Below the pieces are notes generated by a model, which was not told where the DNA came from, made no database searches, and worked only from the letters and a program-made list of their open reading frames with translations. From the NCBI RefSeq assembly GCF_000768695.1, contig NZ_AVPL01000015.1:1-64000 (forward strand): a DNA stretch of 64,000 nucleotides, read 5' to 3'. This stretch comes from Knoellia aerolata DSM 18566. GTDB lineage: Bacteria > Actinomycetota > Actinomycetes > Actinomycetales > Dermatophilaceae. How positions within the stretch are numbered: position 1 is the stretch's first letter; each line of letters starts with the position of its first letter. Below, piece after piece: positions 1 through 8,083 of this stretch. A program made the position numbers and the translations under genes.

Positions 1-40
1 GGCCGATGATCGATTCGGCCATGGCGTTGAGGCCCCTATG

Positions 41-517
41 TCAAGCGGCTGTGTCGAGGGCGTTTTCGTGGCGTAGAGCGTCTCGGATCAGGCCGAAGGT
101 TTCTCGGGCGATGTAGCGCTTGAGGACCCGCAGGGTGTCGTTGCGGCTGTCGCCGGTGGTCTTGCGGCGTGCGGCGAATTCGCGGGTTCTGGTGTCGTGG
201 ATCATCCGGTTGTTGGCGATGGTCCATAGGGCGTTGTTCGCTGCTCGGTCGCCGCCGCGGCTGAGTCGGTGCCGGTGGGTCTGACCGCTGCTGGCCTGGA
301 CGGGGCTGACTCCGCAAAGGGCGGCGAATGCGGCGTCGTTGCGGAGTCGTTCGGGGTTCCCGCCGGCGGTCATGAGCAGTTGAGCGGCGCTGTGGATCCC
401 GATGCCCGGGCGGGCCAAGAGAGCGGGCGCGGTGCGCCGCACGAGGGTCCGGATCATCGCATCGAGCTGCAGGATCTCGGTGTGGAGCTGGAGCCGAACC
501 GTCGACCTTCCGATTTG
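41..517 (-). pseudogene. IS110-family transposase, C-terminal fragment
   Basis: This is the C-terminal half of an IS110/IS116/IS902-type transposase (Transposase_20 domain). The visible family features are the helix-hairpin-helix-like segment RPGIGIHSAAQLL, the CGVSPVQASSG segment and the HRLSRGGDRAANNALW motif. The stop codon is at 41-43. The reading frame is open only back to about 517, where an in-frame TAA (518-520) lies inside a tRNA-Phe-like sequence. The N-terminal DEDD/RuvC-like catalytic half is therefore missing and the gene cannot make an active enzyme. The cut coincides with the putative attachment-site repeat at 495-516, so the loss probably came from recombination or island insertion at that point. 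The first available ATG is at 457, but starting there would give only the C-terminal part. Confidence 0.85.
495..516 (-). repeat. attachment-site direct repeat, tRNA-Phe fragment (far copy)
   Basis: These 22 bases are identical to 22520-22541 inside the intact tRNA-Phe gene, in the same orientation, and cover the anticodon-loop to T-loop part. Weaker similarity continues to about 550, including AGTCGGACGCT and CAACTGAGC, which match the anticodon stem and D-arm. Paired tRNA fragments bounding accessory genes are the usual footprint of site-specific integration. The tRNA acceptor 3' end is not preserved at this copy because IS110 sequence follows directly, so the junction has been rearranged since integration. 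Confidence 0.75.
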
Positions 518-709
518 TTAGTCGGACGCTTGTAGCAACTGAGCAACTGAGCAATGGCCTAAGGGTTGAGCGCCCGCTACCCACGTCCCCCAACGACCTG
601 ACGCTGCGGAACGCCCCTGCGACCCATTGCCGCACCAGCGCCCATTCCGCCCACTGAGGTCGCCCATCCTCGGGGTGGCCTCGTCCCGTCGCAGGGACGC
701 GCTCATGGG

Positions 710-1876
710 TCACGCCCAGGTGACGTGGCGGCGAGGTGGTGGCGTTTGCTCGCTGCGCCCCAGGACGAGTGGTTCGCCGTCAACCATAATCGCCGCGATG
801 CCGGGCAGGTCCCCCAGCGCGAAGCAGTCGAGGACGGTGTCGGCCTGGGACCCGGTGATCGGCCCCAAAACGAGGAGGTCGGCGGGCCTTCCTACTTCGA
901 TGACGCCCACGTCCAGTCCGTGCGCGCGGGCGGTGTTGCCCGTCCCAGCCGCCACGGCCACCGCCGGGTCCATCCCGCACACGGAGGACAGGTACAGGAT
1001 GTTTCGAAGCATTCCCCGAGGGATGACGCCGGTCCCCCCGGGTGTGTCGGTCCCGAGGGTGAGGCGGTGCAGTTCCCCACGCAGGGTGAGCTGGTCGACG
1101 GCCACCTGCGTGGCGCGGTAGTTCATCGAGCTACATACTTCGATGTAACCGGTCAAATCGTCAATGGTATGGCGGATCTCGTCGTCCGGCATGGGGATGG
1201 GGCCCCCCGAGATGTGGGCCACCACGTCGGGCTTCACCGCTGACACGAGGTCGTATCCTGCGACGCGACTCGCGCCGGATCGTGACACACCACCAGAGTG
1301 CATCTTGACGACGATTCCGCGCTCATGGGCCCAGTCGAGGTAATTCATGGGTTCGCCCGAGTCGAGGTGGCTCCAGTCGTAGAAGATGAACTTGGCTTGG
1401 CTCGCGCCCGCCTCGGCCAGGCGATCGAAGTGGCTCTGGGTCATGCCAGTCGTGAGCAGCACGGTGCCCGCGGTCGTCTTGACCCCCGAGGCGCGGACGC
1501 GACCGGTGGTTCCGAGCGAGACGACCGCCAGGCTGACGACCAGCTCGGGGTTCAAGGCGTCGACGGCCAAGCCCGGCAGGTGCAGCTCGCCGGCCGATAC
1601 CATGCTCGTCGTCCCGCCGTGCAGGTAGTTGTGCATCCACCCAATGGAGTTCTGAGCGGGCGTCCATTCCCCGAACGTCGGGTGCACATGTCCGTCGACC
1701 AGGCCCGGCATCATGCTTAGGCCTCCAGCGGAAATGACCCGGTCCGGTGCGGCAAGATCTTCGCCGATGGCGGCGACGAGCCCGTCCTCGATGACCAGCT
1801 GGGTGTCGCGGAACACGCTTCCGTCGGCCCGTCCGGTGACGAGCATGTCGATGTCGGTGATGAGCGTGGTCGTCAC
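710..1876 (-). CDS. enamidase-like metal-dependent amidohydrolase
   Basis: This 388-residue protein belongs to the amidohydrolase superfamily and is predicted to hydrolyse a cyclic amide or imide in the cytoplasm. Likely metal ligands are the HxH pair H63/H65 in GHVHP, then H193 in MHSGG, H221 in AHISGG and D277 in GTDTPGGTG; K162 is a candidate bridging lysine. The GTDTPxGTGV segment and the overall layout recall enamidase, which opens 1,4,5,6-tetrahydro-6-oxonicotinate in Eubacterium barkeri nicotinate fermentation. The assignment is from memory of the family, not a search. It is transcribed divergently from the GntR regulator across an AT-rich operator-like site. In this island a natural substrate would be a ring-reduced hydroxypyridine, giving an amino-enoic acid that RidA could deaminate. 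A dihydropyrimidinase-like or imidase role is the main alternative. Confidence 0.72.
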   Translation of the reverse strand: MTTTLITDIDMLVTGRADGSVFRDTQLVIEDGLVAAIGEDLAAPDRVISAGGLSMMPGLVDGHVHPTFGEWTPAQNSIGWMHNYLHGGTTSMVSAGELHLPGLAVDALNPELVVSLAVVSLGTTGRVRASGVKTTAGTVLLTTGMTQSHFDRLAEAGASQAKFIFYDWSHLDSGEPMNYLDWAHERGIVVKMHSGGVSRSGASRVAGYDLVSAVKPDVVAHISGGPIPMPDDEIRHTIDDLTGYIEVCSSMNYRATQVAVDQLTLRGELHRLTLGTDTPGGTGVIPRGMLRNILYLSSVCGMDPAVAVAAGTGNTARAHGLDVGVIEVGRPADLLVLGPITGSQADTVLDCFALGDLPGIAAIMVDGEPLVLGRSEQTPPPRRHVTWA

Positions 1877-1914
1877 GATGGGCCCCTGACGGTTGCGGTG
1901 GATGGACGTTCTTT

Positions 1915-1930
1915 ATATCGTATCCAATAT
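1915..1930. promoter_or_regulatory. candidate GntR operator between divergent genes
   Basis: An AT-rich imperfect palindrome, ATATCGTATCCAATAT, stands out in GC-rich surroundings between the amidohydrolase and the regulator gene. Its half-site ATCGTATCC resembles ATTGTATAC in the second site at 3974-3991. FadR/VanR-type GntR proteins commonly bind such sites. This is an inference from symmetry and placement only. Confidence 0.5.
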
Positions 1931-2101
1931 GGCGGTTCTCGTGCAGCGACACTTGATGGTCCGCGAGCAGCTCGTTCGAGGGGCATCATGGGTCCGCCTG
2001 ACACCGCGCAGCCACGCTGCGGAAAGGGCTCTAGTGATGAAGGGATCCGTGGGGATGCAGACGCGCAGCGGCCCGACCTCCGAACGGCTGAGGGGGCAGC
2101 C

Positions 2102-2797
2102 GTGACGGCGAGTGCCTCGGGTGTGCCGTCGGCAGAGACTCGCTTCCTTCGACCGCAGACCGCGCAGCAGGCTGTCCTTGCCGAACTGCGGGCCCTCATC
2201 GTGCGCGGCGAGATTCCTCCCGGCAGCGCGATCGTGCAGGACGCCCTGGCCGAACGTTTCGGAGTTAGCCGAGTCCCGGTGCGGGAGGCCCTCAAAATCC
2301 TCGAGGGTGAGGGCCACATCACTTATGCCCCCCACCACGGCTACAAGGTTGCCAAGCTCGAGGTCGCCGAGCTGCTGGAGGTCTACGACCTGCGCGACGT
2401 GCTCGAGTCGTACGTGGCCAGGGTGGGAGTCCCCAAGATCGACGACCGCCACGTGGCAAAGATGCAGGCCGCCATGCAAGCTATGGACTCCGCAGCCGAT
2501 CGTGAGGACATGATCGGCGTGGGTGTCCAGAACCGGATCTTTCACTTCGTGGTCTTCGATGCCAGCGGCCTGACGCGGGCGGTTCGCATGATCCGTCAGC
2601 TCTGGGACACCACGGACCCCTATCGCTCGCTGTACTTCGTCAAGCCGCTCAACCGCGAGACCGTCAATGCTGAGCACTCCCAGATCTTCGAAGCATGCGT
2701 GTCCCGGGACGCAGAGGCGGTCGTCGGCCTCCTCGAGATACACCGCAGCCATGCGGTGCAGGACCTGCGGGCCATGGCCGAGGCCGCGCAGGGATGA
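2102..2797 (+). CDS. GntR-family (FadR/FCD subfamily) transcriptional regulator
   Basis: This 231-residue DNA-binding regulator probably senses a pathway metabolite and controls the island genes. The N-terminal winged helix-turn-helix includes LRALIVRGEIPPG and FGVSRVPVREAL, the usual GntR signature. The C-terminal half is an all-helical FCD-type ligand domain with a metal-site-like histidine late in the chain (NAEHSQIFEA). I chose the GTG at 2102 because AGGGGG at 2091-2096 is a good ribosome site five bases upstream; the frame is open back to 1898 but that extension has no family resemblance. The stop overlaps the ATG of ridA (ATGA), so the two genes are translationally coupled. Likely operators are at 1915-1930 and 3975-3991. 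Confidence 0.88.
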   Translation: MTASASGVPSAETRFLRPQTAQQAVLAELRALIVRGEIPPGSAIVQDALAERFGVSRVPVREALKILEGEGHITYAPHHGYKVAKLEVAELLEVYDLRDVLESYVARVGVPKIDDRHVAKMQAAMQAMDSAADREDMIGVGVQNRIFHFVVFDASGLTRAVRMIRQLWDTTDPYRSLYFVKPLNRETVNAEHSQIFEACVSRDAEAVVGLLEIHRSHAVQDLRAMAEAAQG

Positions 2798-3297
2798 GCA
2801 GCCAGTCCGCGGAAGGCAGACGGCGGGACGCCCGAGAGCGGTTGGAGCGACTGGGCTTGCAACTGCGTGACCCGCTGGTGAGCAAGGGCCTGTACCTCTC
2901 GGTCCGGCGCCACGCCGGCCTGCTCTGGGTGTCCGGTCACACCGGTAGGGGGCCTGCGGGCCTGCACGTCTCCGGCGTGGTCGGAGCGGATGTCACTCTC
3001 GCCGAGGCGAAGGACGACGCGCGCCGAGCAGCCCTGAACCTCTTGGCTGCCGTGGACGGCTCACGCGAGCTCGACGCCGGGCTCGGGGACGTCGGGGGCG
3101 TCCTCCACATGCGGGTCTACGTTCGGTCCACGCCCGACTTCGCCGACCATCCCGCGGTTGCCGACGCCGCGAGTTCTCTGCTGCGCGAGGTGCTCGGCCC
3201 GGAGGTGGGCGATCACGCGAGGACGGCTGTCGGTGTCGCGTCCCTGCCCGGGGGTGCCCCGGTCGAGCTAGAAGCGGTGCTCGCCTGCGCCGACTGA
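2794..3297 (+). CDS. RidA/YjgF-family enamine/imine deaminase-like protein
   Basis: This 167-residue protein belongs to the Rid (YjgF/YER057c/UK114) superfamily, whose best known members hydrolyse reactive 2-enamino or 2-imino acids to 2-oxo acids plus ammonia. Visible features are LLWVSGHTG near the start, the central D-AKDDARRAALNLLAA helix, and RVYVRSTPDFADHP followed by RTAVGVASLPGGAPVELEAV. The C-terminal arginine-containing segment is where RidA binds the substrate carboxylate, though family members lacking the canonical RxxxxxxxLP pattern often have other activities. It overlaps the regulator gene by four bases and ends inside the convergent coxG gene (30-nt overlap). Beside an enamidase-like gene, removal of ammonia from the ring-opened enamine is the natural role. 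The substrate is inferred. Confidence 0.82.
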   Translation: MSSQSAEGRRRDARERLERLGLQLRDPLVSKGLYLSVRRHAGLLWVSGHTGRGPAGLHVSGVVGADVTLAEAKDDARRAALNLLAAVDGSRELDAGLGDVGGVLHMRVYVRSTPDFADHPAVADAASSLLREVLGPEVGDHARTAVGVASLPGGAPVELEAVLACAD

Positions 3298-3927
3298 CCG
3301 GATGGCACGGGTGATCGCCACGCCGAGCAGGGTGCCGGCTGCGACCGTGGCAACCAGAGGGGCGAGCTTCCCCCAACGTTCGAGGAGAGGCGGGGCTGAT
3401 GGCTCCGCCCCATCGACCGTGACCGACGCCGCTGAGAGCCCTGCCGTCTTCGCCAGGCCTGGGTGCTCGGCCCGGATCAAGTCGTCGAGCCGCTTGACGA
3501 ACTGGTCCATGATTCGTCGGTTCACCTGCGTGATGGCGGCCCCACCGAACTGGGCCACACGACCAGAGAGCTCGAGGTCGGTGACCACTCTCACGGTGGC
3601 GGCCGCAGCGGCGATCGAACCGGACTCGATGTCGTCCACCGTCATGGTGATTACAGCCTGCGCCCCGCCCTGGCCCGACCTCTCACGCGCTGTCCCGCGC
3701 ACGACGAACCGACGCTTCGAGGCGTCCCGCTCGACGACCGTGCCGGAGCTCGCCATGACGAGCTTCACGGGGCCGATCCGCACGCCCAACTGGCCGTGGT
3801 AGCTCTCCCCGTTCCGCCCCTCGAGGGTGGCGCCGGGCAGGCAGGAGGCGATGCGTTCGAGGTCCGACAGGATCGTGAAAGCTTCGTCTGCCCCGGTCGG
3901 GACGGTGAATTCGTTGACGAGTTCCAT
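3268..3927 (-). CDS. coxG: CoxG-type SRPBCC protein for a molybdenum hydroxylase
   Basis: This 219-residue protein has an SRPBCC/CoxG fold over residues 1-150, beginning MELVNEFTVP and containing CLPGATLEG, the motif typical of carbon monoxide dehydrogenase subunit G. A hydrophobic stretch near residues 190-210 (PLVATVAAGTLLGVAI) is a likely C-terminal membrane anchor. CoxG in Oligotropha helps bring CO dehydrogenase to the membrane, and homologues accompany many other molybdenum hydroxylases. Here it probably recruits or matures the Mo hydroxylase encoded at 8844-12608. It is transcribed from the operator region at about 3975, opposite to the LLM oxidoreductase, and its end overlaps ridA. 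Confidence 0.85.
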   Translation of the reverse strand: MELVNEFTVPTGADEAFTILSDLERIASCLPGATLEGRNGESYHGQLGVRIGPVKLVMASSGTVVERDASKRRFVVRGTARERSGQGGAQAVITMTVDDIESGSIAAAAATVRVVTDLELSGRVAQFGGAAITQVNRRIMDQFVKRLDDLIRAEHPGLAKTAGLSAASVTVDGAEPSAPPLLERWGKLAPLVATVAAGTLLGVAITRAIRSVGAGEHRF

Positions 3928-3974
3928 CTGGACCTCCGCGGGTCGATCGAAAGAAATAGTGGCTCAAGGGTTGA

Positions 3975-3991
3975 TTGTATACGAGATACAA
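3975..3991. promoter_or_regulatory. candidate GntR operator, perfect inverted repeat
   Basis: TTGTAT and ATACAA form a perfect 6-bp inverted repeat separated by ACGAG, in an AT-rich patch between the divergent coxG and LLM oxidoreductase genes. The GTG start of the latter is 50 bases downstream. The size and spacing fit a GntR (FadR/VanR-type) operator and it resembles the site at 1915-1930. The likely binder is the regulator encoded at 2102-2797. Confidence 0.62.
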
Positions 3992-4040
3992 GACACAGTA
4001 TGGGTGGTCAAGGTCGACCACCACGCCTCCGGAGGTAGAT

Positions 4041-5033
4041 GTGCTCAGCAAAGGAATCGGGCTCTTTCCCACCGAGCCCGTCGGTGCCCTGCGGGAGTAT
4101 GTGGCCCTCTGCGAGTCCTTGGGCTACGACAACGTCTGGTTCGGCGACTCCCAGAACATCTGGCGCGAGTCCAGCGTCGTGATGGGTGCGGCGGCGGTGG
4201 GAACCGAGCGCATCGTCTTCGGTACCGGTGTCACCAACGCCGTGACGAGGCACCGGTCGTTGCTCGCATCCTCGTGGGCCACCCTGGCCGAGTTCACGGG
4301 GGGCCGGGCCATCCTCGGCATCGGCACCGGCGACTCGTCCCTGCGCACGATGGGGCTCAAGCCGCTCAAGCTCGCAGAGCTGGAGGAGGCCATCGAGGAG
4401 CTAAGGGCGCTGTTCCGCGGCGAGGAGGTCACCGAACCGACCAGCGGGGCCAAGTACCACCTGGGCTACCTGCAGGGTCCGGTCGAGGTCCCCATCTACA
4501 TCGCGGCCTCCGCACCCAAGATCCTGCAGATGTCGGGACGCATCGCGGACGGAGTCATCGTGCTCGTTGGCACGGCCCCGCACTTCATCGAGGCCGCCCT
4601 GGAGCGTATCGAGGCCGGAGCCAAGCAGAGCGGTCGGACGCTGGACGACCTGCGCATCGTGCTGTGGACGCCGACGGCGATCCAGGACGACAGCACCGAG
4701 GCCCGAGACCTGGTCCGCGCCCACGTGAGCAGAGTCGTGATCCGACCGCTTCCTGCGCCGGTCGCCCCGCACCTGCAGGCGGCGGTCGACCGCATCCGAG
4801 AGACCTATGACTACTACCACCACATGGACACCGAGGCGTCTCACGCCGAGCTCGTCCCGGACGAGCTCGTGGACCTCTTCGCTCTGGCCGGCACCCCGGA
4901 GGAGTGCGAGAAGCGGCTGGCCGAGATCAGCCACCTGGGCATCGACCAGGTCTCGATCGTGCCGTTCGTGCGGCCTGGCCAAAGCAAAGAGGGCACCATC
5001 CGTGCCTTCGCCGACATCGCCACAAGGGTCTGA
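4041..5033 (+). CDS. F420-dependent LLM-class oxidoreductase (Mer-like)
   Basis: This 330-residue luciferase-like monooxygenase-fold protein resembles the 5,10-methylenetetrahydromethanopterin reductase group, which transfers hydride to or from coenzyme F420. Features are LGYDNVWFGDS near residue 30, the FGTGVTN segment, GRAILGIGTGDSS and VPIYIAASAPK, all typical of the F420-binding TIM barrel. The GTG at 4041 was chosen because GGAGG at 4031-4035 lies six bases upstream; the frame extends further back without family similarity. It sits alone before a 313-bp gap and is divergent from coxG. In the island it is the best candidate for F420H2-dependent reduction of the hydroxylated ring. FMN use instead of F420 cannot be excluded from sequence alone. 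Confidence 0.8.
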   Translation: MLSKGIGLFPTEPVGALREYVALCESLGYDNVWFGDSQNIWRESSVVMGAAAVGTERIVFGTGVTNAVTRHRSLLASSWATLAEFTGGRAILGIGTGDSSLRTMGLKPLKLAELEEAIEELRALFRGEEVTEPTSGAKYHLGYLQGPVEVPIYIAASAPKILQMSGRIADGVIVLVGTAPHFIEAALERIEAGAKQSGRTLDDLRIVLWTPTAIQDDSTEARDLVRAHVSRVVIRPLPAPVAPHLQAAVDRIRETYDYYHHMDTEASHAELVPDELVDLFALAGTPEECEKRLAEISHLGIDQVSIVPFVRPGQSKEGTIRAFADIATRV

Positions 5034-5346
5034 CACCCATGGAGAGGCAGCCCCAGCACCCCGCACCCGGCAGCTCCGTCCCGGGTGCGCCGCCCACCCT
5101 GCGACGCGATCTCACGGCGCAGGACGGGGTGACCGCACCACCGCCCACCACCACGCCGCCCGCGACCTCGGTGGCGGGCGACCCCAACGTGCGAGCCCAC
5201 GGTTTTGCACGACCAGAACGTCCCGCCAGCACCTTGGACCACTACCTAACCGCTCTCGGTTTCATCAGCGTGGCTGTCGCCATTGAGGTCGGAACCCGAC
5301 GTACCCGAGCACACTTCGTGCACCGCGCCGCCCACAAGGAGATCTC
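5034..5346. other. intergenic stretch before the ABC importer genes
   Basis: A frame open from ATG 5040 to 5350 encodes a low-complexity, proline/threonine-rich peptide with no ribosome site and no family resemblance, so I do not call it a gene. No clear palindromic operator, riboswitch fold or terminator was recognised. A promoter for the importer operon may lie here. Confidence 0.4.
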
Positions 5347-6360
5347 ATGACACTGAACTCGTTCCGCTCGTTCCGCTCCACGGCGGCCGTCGCCGCCGGC
5401 GCTGCCACGATCCTGGCCCTGTCCGCGTGCGGTGGCACCGCCGAGGGGGAGACCGACTCCGGTGGCGAGAGCGCCACCACCAAGCTCAGCATCTCGGCCA
5501 CAGGCGTCGACAGCCTGCCGTTCATGGCCATCCTCCAGGTGGGTGTCGACAAGGGCTGGTTCAAGGAGGAGGGCCTCGACGTGTCCATGTTCTCGGGCGG
5601 TGGCGGTGGCAACACCCTGCGCGTGGTGACCAGCGGCGATGCCGACATGGCCATCGCCGGGAACAGCTCGGTCCTGCTGGCCGCGAAGCAGCCGTCTTCG
5701 AACCTGACCGTTGTGGCGCCTTGGTTCCAGGTGAACGACTTCTACTGGATCGCACCAAAAGGCAAGAGCCAGCCACTGGACAAGGCCACGCTCGGTTTCT
5801 CGTCTGCGGGGTCGTCGACGGAGCTTCTAGTCAAGGGCCTGGAGAAGAAGCTAGGCGTCAAGAGCCAGGCAGTCGGCGGGATGGGCGACAACTGGACCGC
5901 AGCCAAGGCCGGCGAGGTGACCGCGGGGTGGGCAATGCATCCCTTCCTCACGCAAAAGCAGGAGGAGGAGGGTGCCGAGGTGCTGGTCTCGGCACGGGAG
6001 CACCTGGGGGACGTGCCCGCTGACCTGGTAGCCGTGAACTCCGACTACGCCAAGGCGAACCCTGAGAATCTTCGGAAGTTCTTCAAGGTTTCGCAGCGCC
6101 TTATGGACTACGTCGTGCAGGACTCAGCCGCCGCCGCGAAGGACATCGCCCCGATCGTCAAGGTGGACGAGGCGATCGTGGCCAAGGCTTTGGCGGACAC
6201 CCCGGACCTCGAGAAGGCGTACTCGCTCAAGGTTGACGCCAAGGCCCTGGAGAACCTCTCGAGCCTGATGGTCGATGCCGGGCAACTGACGGACCCGGTC
6301 GACTGGTCAAAGACCCTGGACCAGCAGTACCTGTCCGAGTCGGACCGGGCCACCTTCTAG
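5347..6360 (+). CDS. ABC transporter substrate-binding lipoprotein, NitT/TauT type
   Basis: This 337-residue protein is a periplasmic-type binding lipoprotein (SsuA/ThiY/NMT1-like). It has a basic N-terminus, a hydrophobic segment and a lipobox LSAC with C28 as the lipidated cysteine, so it should be anchored outside the membrane. The fold markers are MAILQVGVDKGWFKEEGLDV, GDADMAIAGNSS and a C-terminal helical half. It heads an operon with one ATPase and two permeases. Such importers take up organic anions such as sulfonates, nitrate, thiamine precursors or aromatic carboxylates. Island context suggests an N-heteroaromatic acid, but the ligand cannot be read from sequence. Confidence 0.88.
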   Translation: MTLNSFRSFRSTAAVAAGAATILALSACGGTAEGETDSGGESATTKLSISATGVDSLPFMAILQVGVDKGWFKEEGLDVSMFSGGGGGNTLRVVTSGDADMAIAGNSSVLLAAKQPSSNLTVVAPWFQVNDFYWIAPKGKSQPLDKATLGFSSAGSSTELLVKGLEKKLGVKSQAVGGMGDNWTAAKAGEVTAGWAMHPFLTQKQEEEGAEVLVSAREHLGDVPADLVAVNSDYAKANPENLRKFFKVSQRLMDYVVQDSAAAAKDIAPIVKVDEAIVAKALADTPDLEKAYSLKVDAKALENLSSLMVDAGQLTDPVDWSKTLDQQYLSESDRATF

Positions 6361-6422
6361 CCGGACCTCGAGCCGTGGGGCCGCTCCGGCGGCCCCACGG
6401 ACCCGTACACCAGGAGCAAAAC

Positions 6423-7214
6423 ATGTCCACGATCCAGCTTGACGACATCAGGGTTGAGTTCGACACCCCCTCCGGCAAGGTGGTGGCAGTCAACGGCGTG
6501 ACGCAGCAAGTTCCGTCCGGGGGCTTTGTCTCCCTGGTCGGCCCCAGCGGCTGCGGAAAGTCCACGCTGCTCGCCGTCATCTCCGGCCTGACGCGTGCCA
6601 CGAGCGGTCAGGTCGCGGTCGGCGGCAAGGCCGTCACCCGGCCTGGTCGCGGGATCGGCGTGGTCTTTCAGGAGGAGTCGACCCTGCCGTGGCGAACGGT
6701 GCAGGAGAACGTCCAGTTCGCACTGCAGATCGCCGGCGTCGACAAGGGCGAGCAGGTCGAACGGGCCAACTGGGCCATCGACCTGGTCGGCCTCAAGGGC
6801 TTCGAGAAGTCATACCCCTCGATGCTCTCCGGGGGAATGCGCCAGCGTGTCGCCTTGGCGAGGACGCTCGCGCTCGAGCCGGGGGTGGTGCTGATGGACG
6901 AACCCTTCGCGGCGTTGGACCAGCAGACCCGGATTTTCCTCGGTGCCGAGGTCCGCGACATCTGGCAGCGCAGCCAGCAGACCGTTCTGTTCGTCACGCA
7001 CGACATCTCCGAGGCGATCCTGCTGTCCCAGCAGGTGTGGGTGATGTCCTACCGCCCGGGCCGCATCATCGACGTCATCGACGTCGACCTGCCTGAACAC
7101 CGGGATGCCTCCATCGTCTCCAGCCCGGCTTTCAACCAGCTGCACAACCGGGTGTGGTCCTCGTTGCAGGAGGAGTCCAAGCGCGGGTTCCGACAGCAGG
7201 AGACCCGCACGTGA
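6423..7214 (+). CDS. ABC transporter ATP-binding protein, NitT/TauT type
   Basis: This 263-residue cytoplasmic ATPase powers the importer. Walker A is GPSGCGKST (residues 40-48), the Q-loop region is VVFQEESTLPWRT, the signature is LSGGMRQRVALART, Walker B is VVLMDEPFAALD and the H-loop is FVTHDISEA. The ATG at 6423 follows CAGGAGC at good spacing, and an in-frame upstream ATG-like extension has no family similarity. The stop overlaps the following permease start. The sequence is closest in style to SsuB/TauB/NrtD ATPases. Confidence 0.92.
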   Translation: MSTIQLDDIRVEFDTPSGKVVAVNGVTQQVPSGGFVSLVGPSGCGKSTLLAVISGLTRATSGQVAVGGKAVTRPGRGIGVVFQEESTLPWRTVQENVQFALQIAGVDKGEQVERANWAIDLVGLKGFEKSYPSMLSGGMRQRVALARTLALEPGVVLMDEPFAALDQQTRIFLGAEVRDIWQRSQQTVLFVTHDISEAILLSQQVWVMSYRPGRIIDVIDVDLPEHRDASIVSSPAFNQLHNRVWSSLQEESKRGFRQQETRT

Positions 7215-8083
7215 TGACCTCAGTCATGGGCGGAGATGTCGAGCCGGGGACGGGCGACGACGTGTCCATCGAGCGACCGGACACGGAGTCCGACAGGCCG
7301 GTCCAGCTGCCTCGTCGGTGGCGCCTGAGCGACCCCCTGATCAGCGCCGGGGCCACAGCCGGGTTGCTCGTCGTGATGGCCGTCGTCGCGGAGGTGGGGG
7401 CGCGCAGTGGCTGGTGGCGCGCCAGCACCCTCCCCGCTACGTCGACCATGCTCTCCGGGGTCGCAGGGCTCATGGACGACCCTCAGTTCTGGTCTGACCT
7501 CACGCGCAGCGGGCTGGAGATCGGGCTGGCTATCCTGTTCGGCTCCACCGCCGGACTGCTGTCAGGCCTGCTCTTCTGGAAGCTGCCGACGCTCGGTCGA
7601 ATCTTCGAGCCCTACCTGGTGTCGTTCTATGCCGTGCCGATGGTTCTCTTCTATCCCCTGGCGATCGTGGTCGTGGGTATCAACGCGAGCTCGGTGGTCA
7701 TCCTCGCGACGATCATGGCCACCATCCCCGTGGCGCTGAACACGACTGTCGGACTCAACGGCATACGACCCGTGTACCTCAAGCTCTCCCGCTCGCTCCA
7801 ATGCAAGCCACACCAGATGCTTTTCTCGATCGCGTTGCCGGCAGCCGCCCCCTTCATCGTGGCGGGTTTGAGGCTGGGGGTCGTCTACGCCCTGATCGGA
7901 AGCATCGCCATGGAGTTCGTGACCGCACAGGCTGGTCTCGGGTACCGCATTCGGTATTACTACGAGATCTTCGACAACGACCGGATGTTCGCGTACATCC
8001 TCGTCGTGCTCGTGCTCTCGGTGCTCCTCACGGCGCTTCTGGCCGGGCTCGAACGACTCGTCGTCAAGGGGCGGACGTCATGA
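7211..8083 (+). CDS. ABC transporter permease 1, NitT/TauT type
   Basis: This 290-residue protein has about six membrane segments and a BPD_transp_1 fold. The EAA-like cytoplasmic loop that docks on the ATPase is around LSRSLQCKPHQMLFSIALPAAAP. A hydrophilic N-terminal tail of about 45 residues precedes the first membrane helix. GTG 7211 was preferred because AGGAG at 7198-7202 lies eight bases before it; ATG 7214 is in frame and equally possible. It overlaps both neighbours, which fits strict co-translation with the ATPase and the second permease. Confidence 0.87.
   Translation: MMTSVMGGDVEPGTGDDVSIERPDTESDRPVQLPRRWRLSDPLISAGATAGLLVVMAVVAEVGARSGWWRASTLPATSTMLSGVAGLMDDPQFWSDLTRSGLEIGLAILFGSTAGLLSGLLFWKLPTLGRIFEPYLVSFYAVPMVLFYPLAIVVVGINASSVVILATIMATIPVALNTTVGLNGIRPVYLKLSRSLQCKPHQMLFSIALPAAAPFIVAGLRLGVVYALIGSIAMEFVTAQAGLGYRIRYYYEIFDNDRMFAYILVVLVLSVLLTALLAGLERLVVKGRTS

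Noticed and set aside
521-560. A second functional tRNA at the left attachment site
   Set aside because: The D-arm is duplicated, the anticodon loop is disrupted by an extra base and there is no acceptor 3' strand, so it cannot fold as a tRNA.
36-713. A 225-codon frame across the left end
   Set aside because: It overlaps the IS110 fragment in another frame and is Arg/Pro-rich without similarity to any family.
5040-5350. A 103-codon frame before the ABC importer
   Set aside because: There is no ribosome site, the composition is low-complexity and it ends inside the next start codon; treated as intergenic.
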